A program made the translations under genes and the position numbers. A stretch of 64,000 bases of DNA. It comes from Opitutaceae bacterium (GTDB taxonomy: Bacteria > Verrucomicrobiota > Verrucomicrobiia > Opitutales > Opitutaceae). Below the pieces are notes generated by a model that searched no databases, was not told where the DNA came from, and was given only the letters and a program-made list of their open reading frames with translations. Numbering within the stretch: position 1 is the first letter of the stretch; the number at the start of each line of letters is the position of its first letter. Below, one piece after another: positions 40,484 through 49,941 of this stretch. Where the stretch lies: positions 124,001 to 188,000 of the forward strand of contig JAEUHC010000013.1 in NCBI GenBank assembly GCA_016794785.1, in the 5' to 3' direction.

Positions 40484-43216
40484 TTAGAAGCGGCGGCTCG
40501 CGCGGAGATAGCCGGAAATGCCGAGCGCGCCAGCACCGTAGATGCGGTCGTCGAAACCGAGGCTGCGGAATCCGTTCGGCGGCGGCTGGGTGTCGAAGAC
40601 GTTGGTGATACCGAGCGTGATCGAGGTGCGCTGGAAGCCGCGGTAGCTGATCGAGGGATTCACGAGGGTGAAGACGTTCTCGCCCCAGCCGGCGGTGGTC
40701 CAGTTGTCGTTGAAGAATTTCCCGACGACATCGACGGTGGTGCGGGCGCTCCAGTTCTTGTAGCTCCAGCCGAGGCTGTAGTTGTAGCGCCACTCAATGT
40801 CGAAGGCCAGGCCGGTGTTGTTGAAGAAGCCCAAGCCAGTGCCGGCATCGGAGCCCTTCTTAATCACCTGCTGGACATCGGCGGTGAAGGTGTAGGTGCC
40901 GGTGCGAGTGTTGCGCAGGGTGTAGCGCAGGCCGTAATCGAGTCCGCGGAAGAGCTGCAGGCCGAGGTTGTTGGAGATCGAGGCGATGCGGACGATGCGG
41001 CCGGCAGAGCCATCGGTCGTGGCCTCGCGCTCAATGGCGTTGGGGAAGAGGCGGCGGCCTTCGGCGGAGAGCAGGTAGGTGGCTCCGAGCGAACTGATGA
41101 CGTTGGTGATCTGGGTGTCGAAGTAGTCGACGCTGAAGCTCAGACCCTTGACCGCCGGGACTTCGAAGACGGCACCGGCATACTGGACCTTGCCCTCCTC
41201 GGGTTTGAGGTTGGGATTGCCACCGACGCGCGTGGGGAGCTGCCGGGCCGCATCCTGCGGGCGCAGGGGATCGAGCAGGCTTGTGCTGGTGATGGCGTTG
41301 GACTGCGGGGCGTAGAGCTGGCCGAGGTCGGGAGCCTTGAAGGACTCGGAGTAGGAGGCGCGCAGGACGACGTTGAGGAAGCGCGTGTCGGGCAGGCGCA
41401 GCTTCACGCCGTATTTGGGCTTGGTGGTGTTGCCGAAATCGCTGTAGCGCTCGTGGCGGACGGCGAGCTGGAATTCGAGCCACTTCTGCACGGGTGCGGT
41501 GGCTTCGGCGTAAACGGAGTCGCTGTTGCGCCGACCCTTGAAGGAAGGGACGCCCGTGTAGCCGAGGTAGTTGTTGGGCTCCGGGTCGGAGCGGAGGTTG
41601 TCGCGACGGTGCTCGACACCGGTGGCGATACCAAGATCGCCGCCACCCCGCCAGGGCAGCTCAAGGAGTGCGCCATTGATGGAGGCATCGTAACCAAGGC
41701 TGTCGATCTTGCCGTCGTGGCCGCGGGAGCGGGTGTAGAGCTTGCGATCGAACTCCGGATCCTCGGAGGGGCCGAAGGGGTTCCAAGCCGTGGCGCGGGT
41801 CGTGCCATTGAGGGCGTTTTGGAAGGTCGAGGCCAGAATGAGATCGGAGTCACGCGTCGAATCGTTTTGCCCGTAGCTGACGGCGGCCTCCCAGTTCCAC
41901 TTGCGCAGGACGGTGCCGCGCAGGCCGGCCACACCGGAGATGGTGGTGGTCTTCACCTCGCGCCGGGGGAGATAGCTGCTGCGATAGGAGAAGGGGGCGC
42001 TCGTGGCGGTGGCGGTGAGGTTGAGGCCGGTGGGATTGTAGGGGTTGCTGGCCGGAAGCGTGAGGCCCGCGAGGGTGGTGGTGAAGCCGTAGGGCTGCTG
42101 CATGTAGTTGGTGATGCCCCGGCTGAACATCCCGTTGGCGAAGAAAGTGGCGTTCTCCGTGAGGACGCGGCTGATGCTGACGTTGGCTCCGAGGCTCTCG
42201 CTCTCCGGAAAAAGCTGGGTGACGTTGGCGAAATCGTAGCGGTTGCTTTGCGGGAGCGCAGCCGTGGAGGTGCCGGCATAGACGAAGCTCGAGCGGTTGG
42301 GATTGGCCGTGGGCGTGCCGTTGGGGATGTAATAGATGCCCGCCGCGGTGCCGAGACCGGAGGAGGTCGCTTGCGCCGCCGTGAGCGAGAGGTAGGACGG
42401 GAAGAAGATGGTGCTGGTCATGTTCTGACCCTTCTGCCCGAGGTAGGTGTAGTTGGTGGTGGTCACCCCGTAGTCCTTGATGAAGCTGTCGTGACGATTC
42501 TGGAGGGTCAGACCGGCGGTGATTTCCCAGCCGTTCTTGGAGAGGCCGGTGAAGATGTTGAGAGTCTTGCGCAGCGTGTCGTGCCGCAGGGCGCTGGAGA
42601 CGGTGAAGTCCACCGAGGAGCCTTCATAGTTCTTCTTGAGGATGATGTTCATCACGCCGGTGATGGCATCCGAACCGTAGATGGCGGAGGCACCATCCTT
42701 CAGGAACTCGAGGCGCGAGATGGCCGCCTGCGGGATGCTGTTGAAATTGAAGACCGTCTGCGGAGTGCCGCTGGCGCTGTTGGCGAGGGCGTAGGGCACG
42801 CCGCGGCGCCCGTTGACCAAGGTGAGCAGGCGGTTGGAGCCGAGTCCGCGGGGATTGATGGTAGCCGCACCGGTGACAAAGCTGCCGGTCGTAAACTCCG
42901 AGACCGCCGTGCTGTTGTTGTAGGGCAGGCTCTGGACGAACTCGCCCAGCGTGGCCAGGCCCTTGTCCTCGATCGCCTGCGCAGTGTAGGTGACCACGGG
43001 CGACGCGGTCTCGTAATCGAGCCGCTTGATGCGCGAGCCGGTGACCTCGAAGGCCTCCAGTTTGGCGGGCGCCTCTTTCTTCGTGTCCGCCGCCGGCGCG
43101 GAGGCAGTCGGAGCTGGAGCTGGAGCGGTCTGGGCCGCGAGGGAGCCGGCCAGGAGGAATGCGACAAAACCAAGGCAGGCAGCCGCAGACGCGGCCGCCG
43201 GGAGCGGTGTGTTCAT
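40484..43216 (-). CDS. TonB-dependent outer-membrane receptor
   Basis: 910 residues. It has a signal peptide (MNTPLPAAASAAACLGFVAFLLAGSLAAQ, read in part), an Ala/Pro linker, KLEAFEVTGSRIKR, and a plug with PRGLGSNRLLTLVNGRRG and FLKDGASAIYGSDAITGVMNI. The barrel ends ASRRF with the terminal Phe required for BAM-dependent assembly. It is one of three receptors on this strand. The S9 peptidase gene follows after a terminator. The ligand is unknown. Confidence 0.93.
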   Translation of the reverse strand: MNTPLPAAASAAACLGFVAFLLAGSLAAQTAPAPAPTASAPAADTKKEAPAKLEAFEVTGSRIKRLDYETASPVVTYTAQAIEDKGLATLGEFVQSLPYNNSTAVSEFTTGSFVTGAATINPRGLGSNRLLTLVNGRRGVPYALANSASGTPQTVFNFNSIPQAAISRLEFLKDGASAIYGSDAITGVMNIILKKNYEGSSVDFTVSSALRHDTLRKTLNIFTGLSKNGWEITAGLTLQNRHDSFIKDYGVTTTNYTYLGQKGQNMTSTIFFPSYLSLTAAQATSSGLGTAAGIYYIPNGTPTANPNRSSFVYAGTSTAALPQSNRYDFANVTQLFPESESLGANVSISRVLTENATFFANGMFSRGITNYMQQPYGFTTTLAGLTLPASNPYNPTGLNLTATATSAPFSYRSSYLPRREVKTTTISGVAGLRGTVLRKWNWEAAVSYGQNDSTRDSDLILASTFQNALNGTTRATAWNPFGPSEDPEFDRKLYTRSRGHDGKIDSLGYDASINGALLELPWRGGGDLGIATGVEHRRDNLRSDPEPNNYLGYTGVPSFKGRRNSDSVYAEATAPVQKWLEFQLAVRHERYSDFGNTTKPKYGVKLRLPDTRFLNVVLRASYSESFKAPDLGQLYAPQSNAITSTSLLDPLRPQDAARQLPTRVGGNPNLKPEEGKVQYAGAVFEVPAVKGLSFSVDYFDTQITNVISSLGATYLLSAEGRRLFPNAIEREATTDGSAGRIVRIASISNNLGLQLFRGLDYGLRYTLRNTRTGTYTFTADVQQVIKKGSDAGTGLGFFNNTGLAFDIEWRYNYSLGWSYKNWSARTTVDVVGKFFNDNWTTAGWGENVFTLVNPSISYRGFQRTSITLGITNVFDTQPPPNGFRSLGFDDRIYGAGALGISGYLRASRRF

Positions 43217-43366
43217 GGGTAGCAGTGGTGTGGAGGAGGCGTCGCCGGCCAGTGGATGCAGACCGGGGTTGTGGTGACGGTTTATGACACAGCGACAGGA
43301 GCCGCGTTTGGCAACGCCGAAGTCGCACTATTGTAACCCGCGCGACAGGGCCTGCGCCACGACCCC

Positions 43367-43400
43367 AAAAAAAAGACCGGGCCCCATGGGAGGCCCGGTC
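43367..43400 (-). terminator. Intrinsic terminator after the third TonB receptor
   Basis: Minus strand: a 9-bp perfect stem (gaccgggcc, 43375-43383, with ggcccggtc, 43392-43400) followed by eight T (43374-43367). It lies 45 bases after the stop of the receptor gene at 43446. Confidence 0.9.
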
Positions 43401-43445
43401 ATCAGTGAAGCGGGGCGCTAGCCCCGGTCGATCGCAGGAATCGAC

Positions 43446-46211
43446 TTAGAACTTATACTTCGCCTGCACGTAAACGAGGCGGCCGATCGGATCGTAGGCG
43501 TTGATGTCGTGCGACTGGTTGCCCTCGGAGGGGATGCGCGGCGGGAACTTGTTGAAGACATTGTTCACGCCGACCGTGGCCGAGAGGCCCTTGAGCCAGC
43601 GATGGCTGTTGGGGCCGAAGGCGTAACTGGCCTGCACGTCGAACTTGTGGTATTTGCGCACGCGCACGCTCGGGATGCTGCCGAGATCGTCGAGCGAGGG
43701 GATATAGGTATGGCCGATGCCGGCGCCGATGTTCTTGAACGTCCAGTCAAGACGGTTGTTCAGGCGGTAGCGGGGGAAAACGCCGTTGCTGTTTGTGCCG
43801 CGCTGGTAGAAGCCGTCTTGGTAGCCACGCGGGGCCACCGTGGGCAGATCCTGCACGTAGTAGTTGCGGATGTAGGTGCCCATGACGGTGCCTCGCACTT
43901 TGCCCCAGTTCTGCGTCGGGAGGTCGTAAGTGACCTTCACATCCATGCCGTCCTGATTGTAGCCGGTGACGTTAACGTTGGTCGTCGTGAGCCAAATCGC
44001 GTCCGACGCTCCGCCCGTGACCTGACCTGGCGCAGTGATTGCCGCGCCCGTGCCGAAATAAAGCTCGCCAGCGACACTCGTCCCCTGACGAACCAACGAG
44101 GCGAACGGCGAGGCAGGACCCCGGCGCTCGACGTCCGTAACGATTGTGATGGCAGGAATGGTGCTGATGAGGTCCCGCTCATCGATGTTGAACCAATCGG
44201 CCGAAATGGAGAGACCTTTGATAACCTTGGGCGACCAAACTACGCCAGCCGTCCAGTTCCGGGACTCCGACGGATTGAGATTCCTGTTCGAGCCGGTCTG
44301 CTGGCGATACTGACGCTGGCCGGAGTTAGTGCCCAAGGGCTGGCCGGCTGAGTTGTAGCGCGGAATGTTGATGGAAGCGGTGAATCCTTGGCTGAGCGGG
44401 CCGTAAAGCTGATACAGGGTGGGGGCCACGAAAGACTCCGAATAAGTTGCGCGGAGCATCAGCTCGTCGTTGAAGGGCAGCCAACGGATCGAATACTTGG
44501 GCGTGGTCGGGTCCGAGGTCGTGCTGTATTTGTCGTAGCGGCCAGCGATCGAGGCCTCGAGCGTGCGGAAAAAGGGCACAGAGCTGCGCTCGCTGAAGAT
44601 GGGCACGCGAACTTCGGCGTAAAAGCCGTCGACGTTCTGGCGGGCGTTGAAAGGCTGGCGGGGCGTGGCTTGCAGCCAGTTGCCGGTCTGGTCGTTGCGG
44701 TCGTTGGTGAAGTCGAGTTCCTCCCAGACGAAGCCGGCGCCTACGCCGAGCTTCACATCGCCGGCGGGCAGGCGGAAGACCGTGCCGGCAGCCTGCACAT
44801 CAAGCTGGCGAAGGGTGCTGAAAAAGTCGCGCACCTGCGTGCCGAGCATGCCCTCAATGACGCCAGGGGCTTGGTTACGGGCGAAGGCATTGAAGGTCTG
44901 GTTGGCCACAGCCGCGAAATAAGCGGTCGCATCAATGAGGTTCCGGTTGCGGAAATTGTGGATCGACTTGTTGAAGTTGGCGCCGGCCTCGAATGTCCAG
45001 TCGCCAGCGATCTTACCCTTGGCACCAACCACACCGTGGATGTTGGTCGTCTCATTGGCATAGATGCGGGGAAACTTCAGGAAACGGTTGCGCGCCGTGA
45101 CCGGGATGTTGAACGGGTTCGAGGGATGATTCGCCGCGATCACGCCGGTGACAGGCTGCGCATTGAGCACGCTCTCGGTGTTGTTGAGTGAGTAGATGAG
45201 GTCGCCGAAGAGCGTGAGGTCGGGTGTGAGACGATGCTCGATCGCCGTCGTGAAACTGCGGCGCTCAGCCTTGAGCAGCAGGGTAGGGTAGCTGGCAAGG
45301 TCGACCACCTGGGAGGCCGCTGTCTGGTCCATCGGGCCGCGGTAAGTGCCGTTGGCCACGAGCTGCGAGGGGGTTAGGTCAAGATTTAGCCCCGGTGCGT
45401 TCAAGCTCGGGTTCAGCGTGTAGTAGACTTGGCCGTTAGCGCCATCGAGGAAGTCGATTACTCCGGCAAACGAAGGCGTGCGGAAGAGACCGGTCGAATA
45501 CGGGCGCTCATACTGGATGAGCGGATCGCTTTTCTTCCACTCGGTGGTGAAGAGGACGCTCGTCTTGTCCACGGTTGCGCCGCCGACCATGTAATAAGAA
45601 CGGTTGGCCCAGTGACCCTTGTTGGTGCTGAAGCTATAGGAGCCACCGATCTCAGCGCCGTTGTAGTTTTTCTTCAGGATGATGTTCACCACACCCGAAA
45701 CGGCGTCGGATCCATAGAGGGCGGAGGCACCATCAGTGAGGATTTCCACGCGCTCGATGGCCGAAAACGGAATGGTGCTCACGTCGACGAACGTGCTTCC
45801 ACCGGTGGCGGCCACCGGGGAGGTCGCAGCGCGGCGACCATTGATGAGGACGAGCGTCGAGCGATTGCGCAGCGAGATGGCGGAGCCGCCGTTGCTGTCG
45901 CCGGAGTTGACGTTGCCGACATCGGAACCGAGGTTGTTGGCTCCATAGAGAGACGGCAAACTGGAGCGCAGGACGTCGATGAGGTCGGTTGTGATGCCGG
46001 TCTTCTCGAGTTCCGGCGCGCCGATGATGGTCAGGGGCACCGTGGTCGAGCCCGCGGCCACCGGAATCAGGGTGCCGGTGACGGTGAACTTCTCGAGCTT
46101 GACGGTCTCTTCGGGTTTATTGGCGGCGGGCTGAGCCAGCGCCGAGGGGGAGACAGCCGCGCCCGCAAAAAGGGAAAGCGCAGCCGTAAACTTCCGCATG
46201 CGGATGTTCAT
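43446..46211 (-). CDS. TonB-dependent outer-membrane receptor
   Basis: 921 residues from the ATG at 46211 (MNIRMRKF); an in-frame frame extension upstream adds Thr-rich residues that do not look like a signal. The signal (FTAALSLFAGAAVSPSALAQ) is followed by KLEKFTVTGTLIPV, then a plug with RNRSTLVLINGRRA and EILTDGASALYGSDAVSGVVNI. It ends YVQAKYKF. The base composition is somewhat less GC-rich than the neighbouring receptors. Together with the two receptors downstream it forms a run of outer-membrane importers on one strand. Confidence 0.92.
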   Translation of the reverse strand: MNIRMRKFTAALSLFAGAAVSPSALAQPAANKPEETVKLEKFTVTGTLIPVAAGSTTVPLTIIGAPELEKTGITTDLIDVLRSSLPSLYGANNLGSDVGNVNSGDSNGGSAISLRNRSTLVLINGRRAATSPVAATGGSTFVDVSTIPFSAIERVEILTDGASALYGSDAVSGVVNIILKKNYNGAEIGGSYSFSTNKGHWANRSYYMVGGATVDKTSVLFTTEWKKSDPLIQYERPYSTGLFRTPSFAGVIDFLDGANGQVYYTLNPSLNAPGLNLDLTPSQLVANGTYRGPMDQTAASQVVDLASYPTLLLKAERRSFTTAIEHRLTPDLTLFGDLIYSLNNTESVLNAQPVTGVIAANHPSNPFNIPVTARNRFLKFPRIYANETTNIHGVVGAKGKIAGDWTFEAGANFNKSIHNFRNRNLIDATAYFAAVANQTFNAFARNQAPGVIEGMLGTQVRDFFSTLRQLDVQAAGTVFRLPAGDVKLGVGAGFVWEELDFTNDRNDQTGNWLQATPRQPFNARQNVDGFYAEVRVPIFSERSSVPFFRTLEASIAGRYDKYSTTSDPTTPKYSIRWLPFNDELMLRATYSESFVAPTLYQLYGPLSQGFTASINIPRYNSAGQPLGTNSGQRQYRQQTGSNRNLNPSESRNWTAGVVWSPKVIKGLSISADWFNIDERDLISTIPAITIVTDVERRGPASPFASLVRQGTSVAGELYFGTGAAITAPGQVTGGASDAIWLTTTNVNVTGYNQDGMDVKVTYDLPTQNWGKVRGTVMGTYIRNYYVQDLPTVAPRGYQDGFYQRGTNSNGVFPRYRLNNRLDWTFKNIGAGIGHTYIPSLDDLGSIPSVRVRKYHKFDVQASYAFGPNSHRWLKGLSATVGVNNVFNKFPPRIPSEGNQSHDINAYDPIGRLVYVQAKYKF

Positions 46212-46401
46212 AGTAGTGTTCGTTGGTTGTGTGGTTGTGGGAACAGCCAATGCGGCGTAAGCCGCGTTAGTTGTGGGCGCAGGAGGCTAAATCCTGTGTC
46301 ATAATACAAGCCATTTTTGAACGACCCCAAAAGCCGATGAAAGTTCACGCCACGCCGCGCGCTTGCCTTTCCGGCTCGTCCGGACCTCGTCGGTGACCGC
46401 G

Positions 46402-47397
46402 ATGAGAGAACTCTCCGCCATCGTCAGCGCCCTGCTCGCGCCTCCCGTCGGCCCGACCGTGCTGGCCACGCTCGTGTCGGCCGAAGGCTCATCCTACCGC
46501 CGTCCCGGGGCCCGGCTGCTGCTGCTCGCCGACAGCCGCCGCGTGGGCTCCATCAGCGGGGGTTGCCTGGAGGAAGATGTCATAGCGCGCGCGACCAAGG
46601 TCCGGGCAACGGGCGTGGCCGAAGTCGTTGTCTATGACACCACCAGCGAAAACGACCTCGTCTGGGGCGTGGGTCTGGGCTGCCACGGTGTCGTCCGCGT
46701 GTTAATCGAGCGGTTGCCGCCGGCCCCGGCTTGGGTGCAGGCCCTGGCGCGTAGCTTCGAGAAACGGCAGCCCACCGCCTTGAGCGTCATCCACGGCGGC
46801 GAGGACCGCGGAAGCTGGGGCACGCGGCTCGCCGCGCCCGGCGACTGCCCCGACTCGCAGCGGCTTTTCTCCGAGACCGTCGCGCCGCCGACCGCGCTCG
46901 TCATCTTTGGCGCGGGCGACGATGCCCAACCTCTTTCGCGTCTCGCTCATGAATTAGGCTGGCAGGTCACGGTCGCGGACCCGCGGGCGGCCCTCGCCAC
47001 CGCGGCCCGCTTCCCCACCGCTCACCGGTTCGTGGTCGGCCCGGCGGATGCGCTCGTCGCCCAAGCCGCCCCGGATGCCGCCACGCTCGCGGTCGTGATG
47101 ACCCACCACTACGTGCACGACGTGCCCCTGCTCCGCGATCTGCTCGCCCGTCCCCTCGCCTACCTCGGCCTGCTCGGCCCCCGCCAACGCGCGGAAAAAA
47201 TCCTCGCCGACCTCGCGGCCCACGGCCGCACCGTCACGCCCGCGCAACGCGCCCGACTTCACGCCCCGGTTGGCCTGGACCTCGGGGCCGATGGCCCGGA
47301 GCAAGTCGCCCTCTCGATGCTCTCCGAGATGCAGGCCACGCTCGCCGGCCGCGACGCCCGCCCTCTCCGCGAACGCACCCGCCCGATCCATGACTGA
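46402..47397 (+). CDS. xdhC: XdhC/CoxI-family protein
   Basis: 331 residues. The N-terminal XdhC_CoxI domain has TVLATLVSAEGSSYRRPGARLLL and SGGCLEEDV, and the C-terminal Rossmann domain has VIFGAGDDAQPLSRLAHELGW followed by YLGLLGPRQRAEKIL. XdhC-type proteins bind molybdenum cofactor and help insert the sulfurated form into xanthine-dehydrogenase-family enzymes. The ATG at 46402 fits the family start. Its end overlaps the mocA-like gene by 8 bases, the usual pairing. No molybdenum hydroxylase gene lies in the window. Confidence 0.88.
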   Translation: MRELSAIVSALLAPPVGPTVLATLVSAEGSSYRRPGARLLLLADSRRVGSISGGCLEEDVIARATKVRATGVAEVVVYDTTSENDLVWGVGLGCHGVVRVLIERLPPAPAWVQALARSFEKRQPTALSVIHGGEDRGSWGTRLAAPGDCPDSQRLFSETVAPPTALVIFGAGDDAQPLSRLAHELGWQVTVADPRAALATAARFPTAHRFVVGPADALVAQAAPDAATLAVVMTHHYVHDVPLLRDLLARPLAYLGLLGPRQRAEKILADLAAHGRTVTPAQRARLHAPVGLDLGADGPEQVALSMLSEMQATLAGRDARPLRERTRPIHD

Positions 47398-47998
47398 GCC
47401 GGATCAGGCCCTGCGCTTCGGCGCGATCATCCTCGCCGCCGGCGCCTCGACGCGACTCGGCACGCCGAAACAACTCCTCCTAGTCGAAGGCCGGCCGTTG
47501 CTCGTCCGCGCCGTCGAATCCGCGCTCGCCTCGCCGGCGTGGCCGGTCGTGGTCGTGCTTGGCGCGCACGCGGAGAAAATCCGCCCCGCGCTCGCCCGCC
47601 TGCCTGTGCTCATCGCCGAGAATCCCGCGTGGGCCGAGGGCATGGCCTCCTCGCTCCGCGCCGGCATCACCACCCTGCGCCAATTCTCCCGCCGCCTGGA
47701 CGCCGCGCTCGTCGCCCTGTGCGACCAGCCGGCGTTTTCCGCTGAGACGATCGATCGGCTCGTCGCCGCGCAACGCGCCACCGGGCGCGGCATCGTGGCC
47801 GCGCGCTACGGCGGACGGCCGGGGGCACCGGCGCTTTTTCTGCGCGAGCACTTCCCGGCCCTGGCCGCGCTCACGGGTGAGGAAGGCGCGCGCTCCCTGC
47901 TCCACGACGACCCGGCGCGCGTCGCCACCGTCGATCTGCCCGAGCTCGCCCTCGACCTCGACACGCCGGCGGATGTGGCCCGGCTGCGCTCGTCGTAG
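47390..47998 (+). CDS. mocA: MocA/MobA-like molybdenum cofactor nucleotidyltransferase
   Basis: 202 residues. The NTP-transferase signature is LAAGASTRLGTPKQLL, with ENPAWAEGMASSLRAGI and ALCDQPAFS as further MocA motifs. The enzyme attaches CMP to molybdopterin to give the cytosine dinucleotide cofactor of hydroxylases such as xanthine or CO dehydrogenase; the xdhC partner supports CTP use over GTP. Its stop TAG is part of a palindromic repeat (47995-48068) shared with the convergent purK gene. Confidence 0.85.
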   Translation: MTEPDQALRFGAIILAAGASTRLGTPKQLLLVEGRPLLVRAVESALASPAWPVVVVLGAHAEKIRPALARLPVLIAENPAWAEGMASSLRAGITTLRQFSRRLDAALVALCDQPAFSAETIDRLVAAQRATGRGIVAARYGGRPGAPALFLREHFPALAALTGEEGARSLLHDDPARVATVDLPELALDLDTPADVARLRSS

Positions 47999-48068
47999 CA
48001 GCGGGCGTCCCTGCCCGCTGGTTCAGAGTGTGCGTCAAACGTCAGGGGGCAGAGACGTCCGCTGCTAC
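47995..48068. repeat. Palindromic repeat supplying both stop codons of mocA and purK
   Basis: Left arm 47995-48016 (gtagcagcgggcgtccctgc...) and right arm 48047-48068 match over 20 of 22 positions as reverse complements. Each outer end carries TAG: one is the mocA stop, the other is the purK stop. A partial left arm (gtagcagcgggc) is also the end of the FKBP gene at 12624-12635. Confidence 0.75.
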
Positions 48069-49216
48069 AACTGCGCCTTGATCTCCCGCGCCCGGGCCAG
48101 GGCCGTCTCAATCTCAGGCGCCCGCACCGTGAAATGCCCCATCTTTCGCCCAGCCCGGGGCTCGGCCTTGCCGTAGAGGTGCAGTTTCGCGCGCGGCTCC
48201 GCGAGGAGGGCCGCCCAATTCGGCTCCCGCCTTTCGCCGCCCGCCTCCTGTTTCCCGTCTCCGGCAAACCAGGCATCACCGAGGATGTTCACCATCACCG
48301 TCGGCTCGCGCACGCCCACCGCGCCTAGCGGCAGCCCGCACACGGCGCGCACGTGCTGCTCAAACTGACTCGTCTCGCACCCGTCGATCGACCAGTGGCC
48401 GCTGTTGTGCGGGCGGGGGGCGAGCTCGTTCACGAGCACTTCGCCGCCAGTCGTCACAAACATCTCCACGGCGAGCAGGCCGACCACGCCGAGTTTTTCC
48501 GCGATGGCCGCCGCGAGCCGCTCCGCGTCGCGCGCCACGTTCTCGTCCACGCGCGCCGGCACGATCGAGAAATCGAGGATGTGGTGCGTATGGATGTTTT
48601 CCGCGACGGGAAAGGCCCGCGTCTCGCCCGTGGTGCTCCGCGCCACGATCACCGAGACTTCGCAGGCAAAGTCCACCCAGCGCTCCACCACGCAACGCCG
48701 CCCGCGGAAAATCGCCACCGCGCGCTCCAGGTCCGCGGCATCGGAGATCTTCATCTGGCCTTTGCCGTCGTAGCCGAAGTCCGCGGTCTTCACCACGCAG
48801 GGCAGGCCCACGTCCGAGACCGCCGGCTCGATGTCACCATCGAGCGCCTCGGCGTAGCGCGCGTGCGGGAAGCCGTGGGTGCGCAGCCAAGCCTTCTCGC
48901 GCTGGCGGTTCTGCGTCGTGTGCAACACCTCCGCGCGCGGATGCAGCGGCACGAGCGGCGCGATGGCGGCGAGCGGCGCGCTCGGGATGTTTTCAAACTC
49001 ATAGGTCACGACCGCGCACTCGCGCGCGAAGGCCGTGAGCGCCGCGGTGTCGTCGTAGGGCGCGTTGACCTCCTTGTTCGCCACCGCGCCCGCCGGGCAC
49101 GGTCCCGCCGGCTCGAAGACCTGCACGCGATAACCGAGCGACTGCGCCGCCTGCCCGAGCATCCGCCCGAGCTGGCCGCCGCCGAGGATACCGAGGGTTT
49201 TGCCGGGAGGAATCAT
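48065..49216 (-). CDS. purK: N5-carboxyaminoimidazole ribonucleotide synthase PurK
   Basis: 383 residues. It begins with LGILGGGQLGRMLGQAA, the PurK signature, followed by the ATP-grasp core (VVKTADFGYDGKGQMKI, ENIHTHHILDFSIVPARV, EMFVTTGGEVLVNELAPRPHNSGHWSIDGCETSQFEQH, quoted in part). It adds bicarbonate to AIR with ATP in purine synthesis and passes N5-CAIR to PurE. purE lies upstream in the same operon, 93 bases away. Its last codons and stop are part of a palindromic repeat. Confidence 0.95.
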   Translation of the reverse strand: MIPPGKTLGILGGGQLGRMLGQAAQSLGYRVQVFEPAGPCPAGAVANKEVNAPYDDTAALTAFARECAVVTYEFENIPSAPLAAIAPLVPLHPRAEVLHTTQNRQREKAWLRTHGFPHARYAEALDGDIEPAVSDVGLPCVVKTADFGYDGKGQMKISDAADLERAVAIFRGRRCVVERWVDFACEVSVIVARSTTGETRAFPVAENIHTHHILDFSIVPARVDENVARDAERLAAAIAEKLGVVGLLAVEMFVTTGGEVLVNELAPRPHNSGHWSIDGCETSQFEQHVRAVCGLPLGAVGVREPTVMVNILGDAWFAGDGKQEAGGERREPNWAALLAEPRAKLHLYGKAEPRAGRKMGHFTVRAPEIETALARAREIKAQL

Positions 49217-49219
49217 GAG

Positions 49220-49309
49220 GAGCTGAGAGCTGAGAGCTGAGAGTCCACAGCCGCAAGCCCCGGCTCCGTCCCATCAAGGTGTTTGCTTTCAGCTCCAGAC
49301 TCTGGGCTC

Positions 49310-49316
<7 letters not shown>
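49220..49316. repeat. GAGCTGA repeats and inverted repeat between purE and purK
   Basis: Three tandem GAGCTGA units at 49220-49241 lead to an arm (49227-49245) that matches 49298-49316 as reverse complement over 17 of 19 bases. The right arm includes the purE stop codon TGA. The structure fills the purE-purK gap and may be a dispersed intergenic repeat rather than a purine-regulatory site. Confidence 0.65.
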
Positions 49317-49810
<494 letters not shown>

Positions 49811-49941
49811 GTGAAGGCCCGCACGCTCGCGATCGCGTGGCTCCGTCGCAAACCGAAAACCGCCAAGCCGGGCTTGCGCCGGGCCGCGACACCCGCCCCA
49901 TTCTCGGCCAGCCAAGCCTGACCCCACCCCGCGCCCGCCCC

